Shown: piece after piece, positions 47,209 through 58,500 of the stretch
How positions within the stretch are numbered: the first letter of the stretch is position 1
Layout of the letters: the number at the start of each line of letters is the position of its first letter
Assembly (NCBI GenBank): GCA_017506865.1
Contig: JAFCMP010000510.1
Location: 186,001 to 250,000, forward strand
DNA: 64,000 bases
Direction of reading: 5' to 3'
DNA from: Tribonema minus
Taxonomy: Eukaryota; Sar; Xanthophyceae; Tribonematales; Tribonemataceae
The notes under the pieces: model-generated
Databases searched by the model: none
Told to the model about the DNA's origin: nothing
The model's input: only the letters and a program-made list of their open reading frames with translations
Program-made: the position numbers and the translations under genes

Positions 47209-47803
47209 TCAAGTCACCACTCGCACGGTCCACTGCAGGATTCGGGGGGCAACAAAGTTTTTTGTGATTTCTGTGAATGGGGCTGCATCTACCATTTCAA
47301 ACCCTTCAGAGACAAATTTGGTGTCGAAAGGGAACAGATACTCTGTCTTCCAAGCCTCGTCCCAAAACGGTGTAATATGCTTGACAGCAGGCCATGCCTT
47401 CGCGCCGAGTGGAGGCAGGGCCCTTACAACGAGACCATTGGCATATCCGCACGCCTCTTCCTTGCTGTCCGTGAACGGCCAAAAGCTCTTGTTGGTCACC
47501 TGGCGCTCGCTGTGGAATATTGTATCTTTTGCTTCCTCAAATGGCAGGGAAAGTGGGCATCCCTCATTGGCATTGCTTGGCAGCTCATGGAACTGTGCAG
47601 CCAACTGGTCCAGAGTCATGTTCGAAATGTCTGGACCGCCGTAGTACGTATGGACTTGTATTTATAAAGGCCCAAGGGAGGCCGGGTTGCCTATGTACAG
47701 CTCTTGAAGTTCTGTGGTGCTCACAGACGGGAGCAGAGACAGCGCTCGCTGAATCAGAGCGCGCTCTGCCTGGTTGAACTTGACCAGCTCCGCCTTGTGT
47801 GAC
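47209..47803 (-). pseudogene. Coding exon interrupted by a LINE fragment
   Basis: Reading from an acceptor at 47804 (gtagttcag), the frame gives KAELVKFNQAERALIQRA and STTELQELY up to 47699. After the inserted 51 bp it resumes in the same frame with YGGPDISNMTLDQLAAQF, LPFEEAKDTIFHSE and WPFTDSKEEACGYANGL, to a stop at 47209. The insert brings an in-frame TAA. The protein family is unknown. As it stands this exon is broken unless the insert is spliced or the gene is already dead. Confidence 0.55.
47645..47698 (-). mobile_element. LINE copy 3: 47-bp extreme 5' truncation inside a coding exon
   Basis: The body is 47648-47694, identical in sense to the last 47 bases of the element. It is flanked by gtac on both sides (47644-47647 and 47695-47698). 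Removing the body and one gtac restores the host reading frame exactly. Confidence 0.85.
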
Positions 47804-50610
47804 CTGAACTACAAATCGAGTGACAAAACGCAATGTAGTGCAGAAATCAGTGTTGGCTTCTGCGACCGTTTTGTGTAGAAGTTGTTGACTGGAGATACCT
47901 AAAGAACCGCATGCGCATATGTGCAAGAACTTTCAAATTTATACCACGTCTCAACTTACTAAGTAGTACTACACAGCACAATATTGCACAACTGATGCAA
48001 CATGAGAAACAGAGAAGTCACAATGATTGTATGCGCAGAAACTGTAAGCCTTGGTTGCAATGATACATCATCCGATTATTTGCAGTGACAACATATTCAT
48101 CAGTGGTACTGTTTGACTCGTGACCAATTGCTGCAGCAGCGGCGACCACGGTTACTGGTGGAAGGCACTAGCGGCTAACCATCCCTTGCCACCTAGAGCT
48201 CTACTATCTTTTGATTCGTTTTCATTCAATCACTGAGTGTTACTTGTGTGCAAAAATCGAACAATGGGAATACGGCATCTGATTCAGCAGGTATACATAT
48301 GACAGGTATGAGTGGACTCAGAGGGCGGTCAAACAAGCCAGCGACGCGAATTCGCCACGTCACAGTTATTTTCAAAAAAATGCATATCATCTGTATTCAT
48401 ACTTATTCTTCTTTCATCACCTGTGTGCAGACTTCTTCTTTTGTGTTTCCCGCACTGACTGGCTCCATAAGCAGAGATCTCATGAAATTCGCATTTTGTG
48501 GGGTGAAGGGCGGCCAATTTGCAGTTGAAACCTGCATCGCCGAGGCATGCATTCACATGGATTAAATTATGGCAGCAGACGGAAAGTCAGTTCCAGGACC
48601 TTAAAACATGCAGTCATACCTCCATGTGAAAATCAGGTCCTGGCGGAGCGAGTGTGAAGCCAGAGGAAAAGATAATCTGCGAGCTTCGCTCGCAGCAGGG
48701 CCCCTGCAGGGTCTTGCCGAGCAGAGCGAGAATCTAGGCCGCGCGGGTGCGCGCATGTGCTGGGAAGGCGACCCAAAGTCTGCCCTTCGACAGATATATT
48801 TTCTTGAGAAATTTACCTTCGAGCTCGATTCAAAAGACACATCTCATCGTGACTACCTCTGGCTTAGGACTGCCTGCCTCCGAGAGTCGAGTCTGGCTTA
48901 GCTCTCAACTAGTAGCAGCTTAGCAGCCATAGCGGCTGACTCCTCAGCAGTGGCCATCGGGGGCGGTCTCAGTTTCGGAAAGCGGGGGATGCGCGCGAAC
49001 CAGCATTGTAAGGCGTGTGTGCTGCTGGCGCTCCTAGCTAGGTGGACTACTACTGTGAAACTAACAAGTCACTAGGGCTAGCCTAGGGTCAGCCACGTGG
49101 CATAACTGAGCAATGCAGAAGTTGCAATTTGAAGGGCCGCGAACGCTAGGACGGACCTACCGAGACGCCGTGACCGTCTCCTTATCAAGGTGCACCACAG
49201 ACCTGTAGATCTAGCGAAGGGCTTTAATTCTGACCACTTTGCGTGCCAAACGGTCCAGAGTGGCATACGCTTAGTTTGACACGGTTTTGCGATTCTGAAG
49301 CGCGGCGACAGCGAATACCTCTGCACCGCGTGGGCGGATTGCTGACCGGCTTGCTTGACACATAGCCCTCGACCTATTGCTCGACTTTTCATAAGACTGA
49401 TTGCGCCGGCGACCCCGTCTCGCCAAGCTATGAGCGTCGATTCGAGGGTACTCTGAGATAATTCGAAATCGTCCCCTAATTATTAGTTTCAAAGTAGTAG
49501 TTACATTCCAGCAATGGTGATGGTGCCAGCAGTGACCCTCCTGCTTAGTCCTATGCCGTATGACCATCATGCGAGCCGCACCTGCACCGTGTGTTCAACT
49601 AAGTCTTGCTAAAAGACGAAGGCATGGGGGAGCTTCACTTGCACGGTCTCCCTTTACCTAGCGCGAGACAGACAGCGCTTGCGAAGCACCAGTGACCAAC
49701 CGCATGGTGGCACACTGACGGCGGTCGCTACCGCAACATTCAGCTGCGACAAGCTGCACAGCTGAAGAGAAGAAAAGCCTTAGGGCCCAAGGGCAGGCGA
49801 AAGAGTGCCTGTCACTCAGTGACACATCCTGTGGTCGACGAGGCAATGCGCTTGGGGGCCAGAAGCAGCAGTCCAAGGATCATGGAGACTCGAAGAGGTC
49901 ATGCAGAGAGCACTGATGTGATTGAAGTCCCTTCCAACCTAGGCAGCACTGCAGCACATGCATGTACATAAAGTCCGTTCGAGCTTCAGTAGAGCAACCG
50001 CCCCAGTGCCGCCGATGCAGTGCGCTCAGTGCACTGCAGTGCACTGCTGCTGCTAAGAAGTGCACTGCAGCGCTATGCCCTCAGGCTGCCTCAGGCTCTG
50101 GCATGGCTGAATTATGAAACAAGCAGCACTGCGGCACCAGGTGCAGCCTAAGCTCAAGCATGCAGTGCAATATTGCGCTGCATATGCAGATCTGGCTGCC
50201 AGTCACTGTGGCTGGTGGGTTCTTAATAAGAACGGGCATTAGCATAGCCATCTCATGATGCGTCGGTGTATGGCAGACATACTATCATGCCATTGGGCAG
50301 TAGCTTAAGCAGAACGTACGTGCACATAGTGCGGCACCAGACATTCTGTCAGAGACTCTACGGGGCACTGGACTGTCGCGTTTTCTCAAATGGGTACGTT
50401 GACACTTCATCCCTCAAGACTAAGTCAGACTACTAGTACCTGTAGTTTGTTGCTTTATCACTTGTCATTCAATATCGCAGTTTACAAACAATATACAGTC
50501 CACCAACTTGAAGACTCCAACTTTGCAACGCACCAGCTTCAACAGCAGAGCAGTATTAACTGGAGGTCATGGGCCTGCACTGATCAGCTTCGCTCGCAGG
50601 CCATAGGCTT
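47804..50610. other. Spacer with few signals
   Basis: Holds a minus-strand copy of dispersed repeat family A (about 48095-48225), a 97-codon frame at 48608-48901 with an internal palindrome (ctgcgagcttcgctcgcag, 48678-48696), and no recognised gene. A host gene intron here is possible if the exons at 53.4 and 47.5 kb belong together. Confidence 0.4.
48095..48225 (-). repeat. Dispersed repeat family A (copy in reverse orientation)
   Basis: Matches the reverse complement of 39691-39842, including gcagcagcggcgaccacg and ctagagctctac, with ends gtggtactgtttgactcgtg and ttttgattcgtttt. Confidence 0.8.
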
Positions 50611-53347
50611 TGCGTACGTATGGACTTGTATTTATAAAGGCCCAAGGGAGGCCGGGTTGCCTATGCAATCGAAAAGCTTGCGTCAACGCAGCAGCCTAGT
50701 CTGCGCTGTGCCCTAGGAGCTTGGATACCGGCGCCGCAATACAGCCCAGCATTCGCGCTCCACGTGTGTACGCCATGACGCGCTCCGCCAACTCCCGCGC
50801 CAGCGATATGCTCAGCTCAATGAGGATCTGACGCTTAGCTAACCCGGCCTTGCGTAACACATCTGCCTTCCCCCCCCCTGAGCACAGTGCTGAGTGCATT
50901 GCCAACTCCTTAACAAAAAGGCTTGTCTGCTTGCCCAGCCGTCCGTACGACTCCTGCACGAATGGCACAAAAGCCCAAGATGACGTCAAGGTGCCGGTGT
51001 GGTGCTTGACCTTCGCGTCCTCCCCCACCCCAGCAGCATAGCCGTCCGTGTTCGAGGCATTTGTTTTGCCTGTCAGGTACGAGCTCGCTGTGGGCGCGCG
51101 CACACTTGTGTCTAGCACTATTCCCTTGTTACGGTATGCACTGCTAAAGTGCAGACACCCTGGGTCAATGACTGTGTCCGCCCGATACCCCGGTACCTTG
51201 AAGACGCTAGCGTCCTCATTGCGGACAATAGAGACATGGTGCTGTCTCAAGATGCGCTGCAGGCACCGCTTTTGGGCAGTGTGTGTCGCGTTGTGCCCCC
51301 GTATGTGCTGGCTGGGGCAGCTGATCGCATGCGTGGAGGTGGGGCTCACATCACTGCACCGCCATGGGCACACCTCGCCCTGTATGCCCCACCCGTTTAT
51401 GAAGATCGCAATCAAAATCATCGTGGCTGCTGCCATACTGGACATGGGCGCCGCACCCGGGCGGTCATTGGCAGTGGGTGGCACGCTCATCCACGCCATT
51501 GCCCCGGACGCACGCTGGCTGCGCAGCTGCGCCAGGACCCGTGCGCTAGCCTGTTGGCGGCGGCGGCTGGTGTCGCGCGAGTCACCAATAGGTGCAGCCT
51601 GCGTCGGCTTGCCCACGGCACCAGCCGAGGCAGCCTCTAGGTCCTCCACCAGGCAATCCTCGTATTGACGTCGAAGAACATTTGAAAGGCCGGCTTGTAG
51701 TCCGTGCGTGAAGTGACCGCGCCGGCGGCGGGGCACTAACTTCCTGCAGATCTCGTCAGCATAGGCCTCCCAGTCGTCGTCGTCGTCCTCCTGCCCGCCG
51801 CTGCAGCTGCTTTCTTCCGCGCTAGTTTGTGTTTTAGCGGGCGTGGAAGGGGCAGCCGCGGCAGCGGCTTGAGGGCCAGGTACGGTCGCCGCCGCAGCGG
51901 CCGCCTCGGCGCCAGGCACAATGCCGTGGGTGTGTGGGGCTGGCTCAGTGGTCACTGTCTCCATGACGGCAGTTGCGGCGTAGATCGCTTGCACCGCAGT
52001 GGGGAGCGTCGACGCTGCGGCCGTCGTATCTGCTGCCCACCGTAGCAACGATGCTGGGAGCTGCTCGGCCACAGCTGTGCGTGATTTTTCGCTGCCATCA
52101 GCTGTCAGCGCTCGCGTAGAGCGTCGCACGGCCTCGATGATTGGCGGCAGTCCCTGGTCCTCGCGTATTGCGCATGAGTGCTGCGCGAACCAGGTGACTG
52201 CGCCGTGTTCGTCAGTGCCGAGCCTCAGGGCCCCTGCTGCCACAGTGGCATGAATTATTGCCGGCCTCAGTGTTGTGCATGCCTGGGCCGTGTATGCGGC
52301 TGGTGCCAGTAGCCCCAAAAGCGGCATGCCCAGACCGCCTCGTCGCTCCGGCAACCGTGACGCCCGCAGTGGCACTGCGATGTTTGTGAGTTCTGGCGGG
52401 CCCAAGCGCGGCAATACCAGCACGCTGCCACTGCTGGCTTCCTCATTGTCACCAGCAGTGCAGGCGGCCAGCAGGTGTGACTTCATGGCTGCCGCGGTAG
52501 AGCAGCCGTGCAGATGCAGCATGCGTTCGAGCGTCCATGCACAGAACCCGTCAAACGCGTGCAACCTTGTCTCACTCAAAGCCGTGTCAACGACCCGACC
52601 TAAGAAGCCCATGCGCTTCGTCAGTGACCTGCGTAGAATGAACTGTGCTGCCTGTAGGTGATGCCGCGCCATTCCAGCTAGCTGCCACGACAATCGCCAT
52701 GTCCCTGCGTCGACCAGATGCTTGCTCATGGCAGCGTGCACATAGGCTGGGTGCCCTACCGGTACCCCGACCGACGTAAAGCCCTGACTGGATTCTGGCA
52801 TGGTGGTGTCCACAAACGGTATGTCAAGGGCGCGCAGGCGTGCTCTGGCCGCTTCATCAAACACTGTGCCGCGCATGGCGATGGCCAGCGACTTGTCTGG
52901 TCGAACGCGTAGGCCCCCTGCCGCCAGCCGGCGGATCACCTCTGCCACCCCAGCGGCCGCTGCATCGTCGAAGTAGGCAGCTTGCAGCACGTTGAGGTCG
53001 TCCAGGGAAGCGCAGTGCGGGGCTGGCGGTTCCGCTGTGCTGTGGCCGTAGGCCGGCATACTGCCGGGCGTCGCATTCACTCCATCAGGGTAGAAGAGTA
53101 GGAAGGCCGCTGCCACTGCAAAGTACAGCGGCCCTAGAGGGTCCCCTTGCTGGCACCCTAGGTGGGAGCAGATAATGCGAGCTTCACCGTTCACCTCCAC
53201 CCGCATCTCTGGGGCAGTGTCACCACAGTATACGGACTCAAAGTGCGGGAGCAGCTCCGGACAGAAGAGCATAAGCCCCCGCACAATGGCGGCGCGATCC
53301 ACACTGTTAAATGCGTTCTCACAGTCCAGTTGGATAGTGGTGCGTAC
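50611..53347 (-). mobile_element. LINE copy 4: 2.7-kb 5'-truncated insertion
   Basis: The body is 50618-53340, a close copy of 11466-14188. It is bounded by tgcgtac at 50611-50617 and 53341-53347, a 7-bp target-site duplication. It is truncated inside the reverse transcriptase, just before motif A. It sits 17 bp downstream of the donor of a host first exon (53365-53664), in the host intron and in the same orientation. Confidence 0.92.
50696..53302 (-). pseudogene. LINE ORF fragment: part of reverse transcriptase plus endonuclease
   Basis: An open frame of 868 codons corresponding to the C-terminal third of the copy 1 polyprotein. It differs by about 25 residues from copy 1. The motif AFLDD of copy 1 reads ASLDD here. 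It keeps the full C-terminus (a further 47 or so residues after the C-run, ending LLGHSAD), which copy 1 has lost by frameshift. Lacking the first half of the reverse transcriptase, it cannot make active enzyme. Confidence 0.85.
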
Positions 53348-53364
53348 AAGTATTTAAAACTCAC

Positions 53365-53664
53365 CAAGTCTACGATGCTGGAGACGTCGAGCGGATGTCC
53401 CGGCACCCCCGTGTAGGCGAAGTAGGACAGCAAGTGGATGCGGAAGAAGCATGGGCTCGTCCAGTCGTACACAGCCAGCGCCATATCCATTCCGTACTGC
53501 TCTCCTGGAAAGTATTGGTTCGCCTGCTGGGCCAGGTGGGAGGTGTCCCGCGGAGGCATGTCGGGTCGGGTCGTTGGAATGTTTTTGTAGGGGACTAGGC
53601 CGGCGCTCTTCATTGTCTGGAAGAGCTGGCTTGCGGTTGGCAGGTCCATCATGCCCAGCATCAT
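53365..53664 (-). CDS. First exon of an unidentified gene
   Basis: The frame opens at ATG 53664-53662, preceded in frame by a stop two codons upstream. It runs 100 codons to a strong donor (gtgagt, starting 53364) in phase 0. Composition is coding-like: LPTASQLFQTMKSAGLVP, YFPGEQYGMDMALAVYDW and FFRIHLLSYFAYTGVPG. I do not recognise the family. The intron that follows was hit by LINE copy 4, so the next exon is at least 2.7 kb further away; the interrupted exon at 47.2-47.8 kb is one candidate but is not shown to be connected. Confidence 0.55.
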
Positions 53665-53668
53665 GCAC

Positions 53669-54420
53669 TAGAGCGGACTGTGAACCTGAGCCAAAAAAAA
53701 AACTCTGGTGTACCCCCCCGGAGTGAGCGGTTCATGCCCCGATCCTTATGGGAGTTGGCGGAACATGTACCCTCTGAGGCTGGTTTAGCCCTGAGCCGCA
53801 ACGCGCAACCCTTTGACGCTGTAGCTCAAGAAAATACGGGGCTTGAAAGAGCCATTGGTCATATTTGCATCATTGGGTGCTTGCTACAGTAGGTGCTTAC
53901 CATGCGATGTTCATGCCAGGAAAGCACTCCAATGCACTACCCTAACCCTAACTGTCACTCTAGCTCTAACCCTAGCCCTAATCCTAACCCTAACCCTAAC
54001 GTCACTGGTGAACATCGCCGCGAAAGGGGTTTCGAGGCCGTCATTGGGCCCAACCTGTTGAGCAACGGGTCGTTGGCATGATGCATGTGTGTCGCCCGAG
54101 CGATGATTTGCTGTAGAATCTACAGTGTAGATATGGCTATATAGTGATATATATATATATACGGCAGAGATGTAGCCTCATGCGCCTCACCTATATAGCA
54201 CCCCCTTGGGGCGCAAGGGGGCGCAAGAGCGGGGCTAAACCCTCGAGGCGCAAGGGCAGAGGTTTAGCCGGGAGCCCTGTGCCCGTTTGACTGGGCCTCT
54301 GTGAAAAGCAAAGCGGCACACGCCCGCCCGCCAGGGTGAAGCTCAGCTAGGGGTGAACTGAGCCCTGTACGCTTTCTGCTAGCAGCTTAGGGCTGCATTG
54401 CACTGTGCAGTGCTGGACTA
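53669..54420. other. Upstream spacer with telomere-like array
   Basis: Contains CCCTAA-type repeats (53938-54000), an AT dinucleotide tract (54148-54163) and a run of ggcgcaagggggcgcaag with related words (54200-54260). No gene was recognised. Confidence 0.5.
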
Positions 54421-54581
54421 CACACGCGTAGCGCGAAGCTGGGCTGTGTTGCAGCGCCGGTATCCAAGCTCCTAGGGCACAGCGCAGACTAGGCGGCTGC
54501 GTTGACGCAAGCTTTTCGATTGCATAGGCAACCCGGCCTCCCTTGGGCCTTTATAAATACATGTCCATACGTGCTGGACTA
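54410..54581 (+). mobile_element. LINE copy 5: 150-bp truncated insertion with perfect 11-bp target-site duplication
   Basis: The body is 54421-54570 on the plus strand, ending ...atgtccatac, the same 3' end as the other copies. It is flanked by gtgctggacta at 54410-54420 and 54571-54581, an exact 11-bp repeat. This copy fixes the element's 3' terminus. Confidence 0.95.
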
Positions 54582-55010
54582 GCGCCATGCTTCAACTTTG
54601 AAGTACATCATACACAATCGTGACAGCGCATTGCTCAGCGCGTGCAGCACACAGACAACGTAATAGCGCATTGATCAGCGTGCACCAGACAAAACAGCGA
54701 AGGTATGGTGGGAACATGTGTATTGGCACAGCGAAGGTGTGCAACCGGGGGAGGGGAGGGAACCAACTACGGAAGGCTTCCACTACAGCAGTGCTGCCGC
54801 AAAAGGTAAAGAGAGAGAGAGAGAGAGAGACAGAACCGAAGTGACGCCAAGACATCCCCCGTGATCGACACGCACACACGTCAAAACCGACTAAATAAGC
54901 AGAGCAGCAGTGCCACCACACCCCCAGTGGCGACATACATGCCCACCCGCTGTCTGTGCTTGAGGCTCATGCCACCGGGCACAATGGCACTGACTCTTCA
55001 GAATGGGCCC
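54582..55010. other. Spacer with GA microsatellite
   Basis: A (GA)n tract lies at about 54809-54830. No gene was recognised. Confidence 0.5.
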
Positions 55011-55580
55011 TCGCCCAGCGCCTAGTGCGCTGCTTCAGGTCGGCCTGTCTGCTTCGCCTCTGACGCGGCAGTGCGCAGCGCTCCGAAAAAGCGAGACGTC
55101 GAAGCGACAAGTCAGACCAGCTGCACTGCACCTCGCGCTCTGCTTCGAGCCGGCCTGCCTGCTGCATTGCTTGCGAGAGCTGCGCTCCGCGATGGGCGTG
55201 CATCGTCAGACCAGCTGCACCTCGTAAGCTGCTTTGGGTCGGCCTGTCTGCTTCGCCTCAGGCGCGCCGCTCTAAATAAGCTAGAAGTCGAAGCGACAAA
55301 GCACGACAAGCCAGACCACCTGAATCTTGTGCGCTGCTTCGGGTAGGACTGTTTGCTTTGCCTCTGGCACGGTGGCGAGCTGCGCACTCTGCATGAGCGA
55401 GAAGTCAAAGCGACATGCCACACCAGCTGCACCTGCACCTTGCGCGCTGCTTCAGGTCGGCCCGCTTGCTTCGCCCCTAAATAAGCGAGAAGTCAAAGCA
55501 AGAAGTCAGACCACCTGCATCTCCTGCGCTGCAGGTCGGCCCGCCTGCTTCGCCTCTAAATAAGCAAGAAGTCGCAAAGA
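55010..55580 (-). repeat. Tandem array next to the last exon of the two-membrane-segment gene
   Basis: Six or so units of 80-110 bp share gtcagaccagctgcacct, gcgctgcttcaggtcggcc and taaataagcgagaagtc, running up to the exon end at about 55590. They are decayed copies of the exon's 3' edge plus following sequence, the same pattern as the donor-edge arrays elsewhere. Confidence 0.8.
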
Positions 55581-55585
55581 GAGCG

Positions 55586-58500
55586 TCAGACCAGCTGCAC
55601 CGCGCTGTGCCGCGCGTCGTCCACCACGGTATCCACGGGCGCATGGCACTCCGTAAGCATGCGCTGCTGCCGCTCCACCGCCGCGAGGTGCTGCTTCAGT
55701 ATGTGCAGCGTCTTGGCCTCCTCGAGCTCGCGCAGGCGCGCCGTGCGCGCAAAGCCGAACAGCAGCGTGAACGCCGCGAGGCAGTAGCCGAGGTAGCTGT
55801 ACGCGTTGCTCACGAGGTTGAGCCAGTCGACGGGGTCCTGCTCCGCGAGGATCATGAGGCCGAGGGCGTCGCTCGTGAAGTCGAAGACGAGCGTCGTGTT
55901 GCCCTCGTCGCTCGACAGCATGGTCATCTCGGCGCCGTAGCTGTAGGTCGTGGTGCGCGTGCAGGAGAGGCCGCCGCGCGTGCACGCCAGGTGCACGTCG
56001 CGCTCCTTCGTGATCTGCGAGACGCGGCGAAAGAGAGGGCAGCGGCGCAGCTTCAGAAAGTGCATGCCCTCACTTTTGTTGAACCGTGGCGAAAGCGAGA
56101 GCAGCGGTGCGGCCTTAGATAGTGGATGTCCTCACGTGTTACCTCCTAGCCCTAACCTTTCAGAAGCCCTAAACGAGGTGCACGTCGCACTCCTTCGTGA
56201 CCTGCGGCGACGGGCGGCAGCGGGTGAGAACAGCAGGAGCACAGCCTGAGAAGGTGGAAGCTCGAGAAAGTGGACGCTCTCGCTACTTCGGCCCTATCTC
56301 TACCCCTGAACCTCATTTTAACCCCAGTCCCGACCCTGACCCTGACTTCTGGTAAACTCAGCGCTGTCTAGGCCGCCACGCGTGCACGCCAGGTGCACGT
56401 CGCGCTCCTTCGTGATCTGCATGCAAAAAACGCGCGCGATGAGGGCGAGAGCAGCAGTGCAGGTTTACAGAATGGACGCCCTCACTTGTGTTGACCCCTA
56501 GCCCTGACCCTACAGTAGCCCTCTCCGAGTGCACATCGCGCTTCTCCGTAATCTGCGGCGGTGGCGGCTGCGGGTGAGAAGAGCAGCGGCGCAGCCTGAG
56601 ACAGTGACCACGATCGCTTGCGTTCAGCCCTGCCCCTTGTTCTAACTTGACCTTGAAATACGAAATCTAGATCCTAGTTGCGCCCCCCTCCTCTGGCAAA
56701 GTTTTTGCGCCGGCATAGTTTGTGCATCCCATGTACAGGATTACTTCTCATTCTGCATTCAGCGCCTCTACTTCCTTTGCTGTTCCGCATCGGCAACAGG
56801 GTGCCCTGCCCTGCCTGCGTAAGGTTTTGACCACATATTCCACAGATTTGCCCAAACACGTTCGAGGCGCAGCTCAAGTTGGCAGCAGAGGGGTTCCGCA
56901 CTCTGATGCCGCCGAAATGATTACGCAACTGTCACCTGCTCAGAACTCATACTTGCGCAACACGACTTCCGGGACACGTTTACGCTGCAAGCACTACAAC
57001 TATTCGGTTCACAGTTCCCGACCACACTTTTCAAGCATTCATAACTTGTGATCGCCGCCATGAATTTCTCTGCAAAGTGGCGCAACGCAATTGCTAAGTA
57101 GCACCCCTATCAGCACATATGCAGTGAGCGTACCAGCTCCATGCCTATCGCGTGCTATCTTCATTCTACTAGAAATTTGCGCTCAAAATTGCCGACCTCG
57201 ATTTTCAGGCAGCCGTAAATAGCAGCCGCTTTGATGGTTTTGAATGCAACTTTGTGAGCTGCAATCGCCTCATGTCAGACTACTTGTACAGATACAGCGA
57301 GCCTGCCAGGACCATCCCTATCGCGCGGTATTTCCATTCTTCTGCATCGTTGTACTCAAAATCGCTCCATTTTTCAAGCAGTCGTCGTTTGCGAACGACT
57401 CGGTGGATTTCCACGCAAATTTAAGAGACGCCACCGCTGTGTCTCAGCCTAACGACACAGATGTAGAGATGTGCCAGCTCCATCGCTATCGCGCGGTATC
57501 TCCATTCTGCTGCATCGTTGTTTGTGCATAGGCCTCTTGCGTCGTTTCGGGCTGTTTCTCGCGCTCATTTTCGAACAATTAGTACTGCACAGAGACGGAG
57601 GTACTGGCGACGACAGTGATAACTTTTGACCATGAGCACCAATTGAAAATCGGCTTCTATGGTCCCCATCTCACACTGGCAGGCTACCACTTTGCTTAGC
57701 AGCGCTCACGTCGGCAGCGCATGGTTCAGGACATAAGCTTCTCCCCGTTTTGTGAAGGCACTTTTCACCTGGAATGCGCACAGGTCACCACAAACAACAC
57801 GCGCTGTGCAGCCCTCTGGTAGGCTGACTGATCACGAGCACATCTATGGAATTATTTAAGACGGCTCTGATCAAGTCCGCCTGCGTCGCAAGCTGTATCA
57901 GCTCAAAGTGGCGCGCGCGCGGATGTGTTTTTTCGAAAAAAAACAGAAAAGTGTGGTGGGGAACTGTGAACCGAATAGTAGTAGCTCACCTTTGCGGCGT
58001 TGTGGTTCCCAACTTTGACGCCGCCGAACTTCGTATACCGCAAATTGTCACCTTGTCAGAACTCGCACTTGCGCAACACATCTTCCGGGAAACAACTACT
58101 GAGACGAATCACAAGATCGTAAAGCTCTAGGTGACAGGGTGTGGTTATTTACGCTGCAACTAGCTCACCTGTGCGGCGTAGTGGTTGCCGACTTTTACGC
58201 CGCCAAAGTCATACTTCCTCTGTCCCATAAGTATGTTTCCCATTGTACAAACATGACAGTCCCAGTTGCAATTGCGGCAACCAATGTGCAGAGTCATAAT
58301 GAAACTTGTGTGTCGGGTATAGGCCTGTTGCGTGTCAAATTCTCAGCTCTCAACTCTTCGATACGCTGATAAACGGTTCATTACCGTGTATCTAACATTT
58401 TGCAGCCCAGCAGGCAGACATGCACAGCACGGCAACCACATAGGCTGCTGTGATGGCTGCCATTTTGAGGGGTAGATGCAGTTTCTTGTGTGTGGCATAC

